Assembly (NCBI GenBank): GCA_046727175.1 | Contig: JBKPCD010000160.1 | Coordinates: 1 to 8,473 of the forward strand | Length of the DNA stretch: 8,473 bases | Direction: 5' to 3' | Source of the DNA: JBKPCD01 sp046727175 | GTDB lineage: Bacteria; Acidobacteriota; Vicinamibacteria; Vicinamibacterales; 2-12-FULL-66-21 | Shown here: positions 7,222 through 8,473 of the stretch, piece after piece | Layout: every line of letters starts with the position of its first letter | How positions within the stretch are numbered: the stretch's first letter is position 1 | Program-made: the position numbers and the translations under genes | Notes under the pieces: generated by a model | The model's database searches: none | Told to the model about the DNA's origin: nothing | What the model saw: the letters and a program-made list of their open reading frames with translations, nothing else

Positions 7222-8337
7222 ATGAGCGGAGTACGCGTATTGGTCGGCACACGCAAAGGGGCCTTCGTGCTGACGTCGGACGGCAAGCGGGAACAATGGG
7301 ACGTCAGCGGTCCCCATTTCGCGGGCTGGGAGATCTATCACCTGAAGGGGTCGCCCGCGGATCCGAACCGTCTGTATGGCTCGCAGTCCACCGGATGGTT
7401 CGGGCAGATGATTCAACGCTCGAACGACGGCGGGAAGACGTGGGAACCCGTCGGCAACAAATTCGTCTACGACGGAACACCCGGCACCCACAAGTGGTAC
7501 GACGGCACCCCGCATCCGTGGGAGTTCAAGCGCGTGTGGCATCTCGAACCGTCGCTCACGGACGCTGACACAGTGTACGCGGGCGTCGAGGACGCGGCGA
7601 TATTCCGGACCGCCGATGGCGGGCATAGCTGGGAGGAGCTGCCGGGGCTCCGCGGGCACGACTCCGGCCCGAACTGGCACCCGGGTGCCGGCGGGTTGTG
7701 CCTGCACACAATCATCCTCGATCCGGGCAACCCCTCGCGCATGTTCATCGCGATCTCCGCCGCGGGCGCGTTCCGGACAGACGACGGCGGCAAGTCGTGG
7801 CGGCCGATCAACCGCGGCCTTCATTCTCAGCACATTCCCGATCCGACGGCGGAGGTCGGCCACTGCGTTCACCACGTCGCGATGCATCCCGCGCGGCCGA
7901 ACGTCCTGTTCATGCAGAAGCACTGGGACGTGATGCGAAGCGACGATGCAGGGGACTCGTGGAAGGAGGTCAGCGGAAATCTGCCGACCGATTTTGGGTT
8001 CACGATTGACGTGCACGCGCACGAGCCCGAGACGATCTACGTCGTTCCCATCAAGAGCGATTCGGAGCACTTCCCCCCGGACGGGAAGCTGTGCGTGTAC
8101 CGCAGCCGGTCGGGCGGGAACGAGTGGGAACCGCTGACGAACGGCCTGCCGCAGCACGACTGTTACGTCAACGTCCTGCGCGATGCGATGGCCGTCGACT
8201 CGCTCGACAAGTGCGGGATCTACTTTGGAACGACCGGCGGGCAGGTGTACGCGTCGCCTGATGCCGGCGAGACATGGGCGCCGATCGTCCGCGATCTGCC
8301 GGCGGTGTTGTCGGTCGAAGTGCAGACGCTCGCATGA
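7222..8337 (+). CDS. BNR/Asp-box beta-propeller protein (sialidase-like fold, probably not a sialidase)
   Basis: This 371-residue protein has six Asp-box motifs of the form S/T-x-D-x-G-x-S/T-W: SNDGGKTW (67-74), TADGGHSW (130-137), TDDGGKSW (186-193), SDDAGDSW (240-247), a weaker SRSGGNEW (295-302) and SPDAGETW (345-352). A degenerate first copy ends at W26, so a seven-bladed propeller is likely. There is no signal peptide or membrane segment, which suggests a cytoplasmic protein. YDGTP occurs twice (83-87, 93-97). His and Cys residues cluster in the middle (C160, H214, C215, H217, H218, H222, H234), with further Cys at 291, 314 and 331. Sequences like this are commonly labelled glycosyl hydrolase or exo-alpha-sialidase, but I see no FRIP/YRIP motif, so the activity is doubtful. 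The stop overlaps the next start (ATGA), implying a coupled operon with the MoaD/ThiS-like gene. Function unknown. Confidence 0.94.
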   Translation: MSGVRVLVGTRKGAFVLTSDGKREQWDVSGPHFAGWEIYHLKGSPADPNRLYGSQSTGWFGQMIQRSNDGGKTWEPVGNKFVYDGTPGTHKWYDGTPHPWEFKRVWHLEPSLTDADTVYAGVEDAAIFRTADGGHSWEELPGLRGHDSGPNWHPGAGGLCLHTIILDPGNPSRMFIAISAAGAFRTDDGGKSWRPINRGLHSQHIPDPTAEVGHCVHHVAMHPARPNVLFMQKHWDVMRSDDAGDSWKEVSGNLPTDFGFTIDVHAHEPETIYVVPIKSDSEHFPPDGKLCVYRSRSGGNEWEPLTNGLPQHDCYVNVLRDAMAVDSLDKCGIYFGTTGGQVYASPDAGETWAPIVRDLPAVLSVEVQTLA

Positions 8338-8473
8338 TCCGCGTCGAACTGCCCGCACACCTGCGGACGCTCGCGCGCGTGGACGGCGAGGTCACACTCG
8401 AGGTCGAGGGTCGAGCGACGCTCGGCTCGGTCCTCGACGCGCTCGAGGCGCGCCATCCCGTCCTGTGCGGAAC
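8334..8473 (+). CDS. MoaD/ThiS-like ubiquitin-fold protein, 3' end outside the window
   Basis: Forty-six complete codons are visible before the window ends. The N-terminus MIRVELPAHLRTLARV is a typical first strand and turn of the MoaD/ThiS beta-grasp fold. It is followed by a second strand (GEVTLEVEG, 18-26) and an amphipathic helix 'ATLGSVLDALEARHPVL' (28-44), matching the 'T-x-x-x-x-L-x-x-L-x-x-x-x-P' pattern of the family. Family members are small sulfur carriers that are activated by an E1-like enzyme on a C-terminal Gly-Gly and supply sulfur for molybdopterin or thiamine. The diagnostic C-terminus is not in view, so activity as a sulfur carrier cannot be confirmed. The ATG overlaps the propeller stop by 4 bases and has no clear ribosome binding site of its own, so translation probably depends on ribosomes finishing the propeller gene. 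No molybdopterin or thiamine gene is present in the window. Confidence 0.82.
   Translation, partial: MIRVELPAHLRTLARVDGEVTLEVEGRATLGSVLDALEARHPVLCG

Noticed and set aside
7024..8358. Long open frame (444 codons) on the minus strand opposite the propeller gene
   Set aside because: Its translation is Arg-, Val- and Pro-rich with no recognisable domain, and it mirrors a well-supported gene. Long antisense frames are expected in GC-rich DNA.

Overview
The window is GC-rich chromosomal DNA with four complete genes and one gene cut by the right edge, all on the + strand. The content fits Acidobacteriota, plausibly a Vicinamibacteria-like soil lineage. The pointers are a very large Oar-type TonB-dependent receptor with an N-terminal carboxypeptidase-regulatory-like domain, tandem AsmA-like envelope proteins, and short-unit inverted repeats in the gaps between genes. 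This assignment is an inference from gene style, not from a marker gene.

Left part (1-3427): two consecutive AsmA-like proteins (169-1725 and 1934-3427). Each has a single N-terminal membrane anchor and a long beta-rich periplasmic region. Counted from the chosen starts, their conserved Phe-Pro falls at residues 59-60 in both, which supports the second start at 1934 rather than 1892. The 208-base gap between them carries an inverted repeat built from CACGAAG heptamers.

Middle (3428-7021): the gap after the second AsmA gene holds a different inverted repeat, built from GGAAATG heptamers. It is followed by a consensus -10 box, a strong ribosome binding site and a 1136-residue outer-membrane TonB-dependent receptor with a signal peptide. 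A GC-rich hairpin directly after the stop codon probably ends this transcript. AsmA-like proteins and the receptor are all envelope components, but no substrate can be read from the context.

Right part (7022-8473): a probably cytoplasmic beta-propeller with six clear Asp-box (BNR) motifs is followed, with a 4-base ATGA overlap, by the start of a MoaD/ThiS-type ubiquitin-like sulfur-carrier protein. This translationally coupled pair is the most intriguing unit in the window. Databases would probably label the propeller an exo-alpha-sialidase, but it lacks a visible signal peptide and the FRIP-type motif of sialidases. Its link to a sulfur-carrier-like protein suggests some other role. I found no CRISPR array, transposase, tRNA or rRNA.
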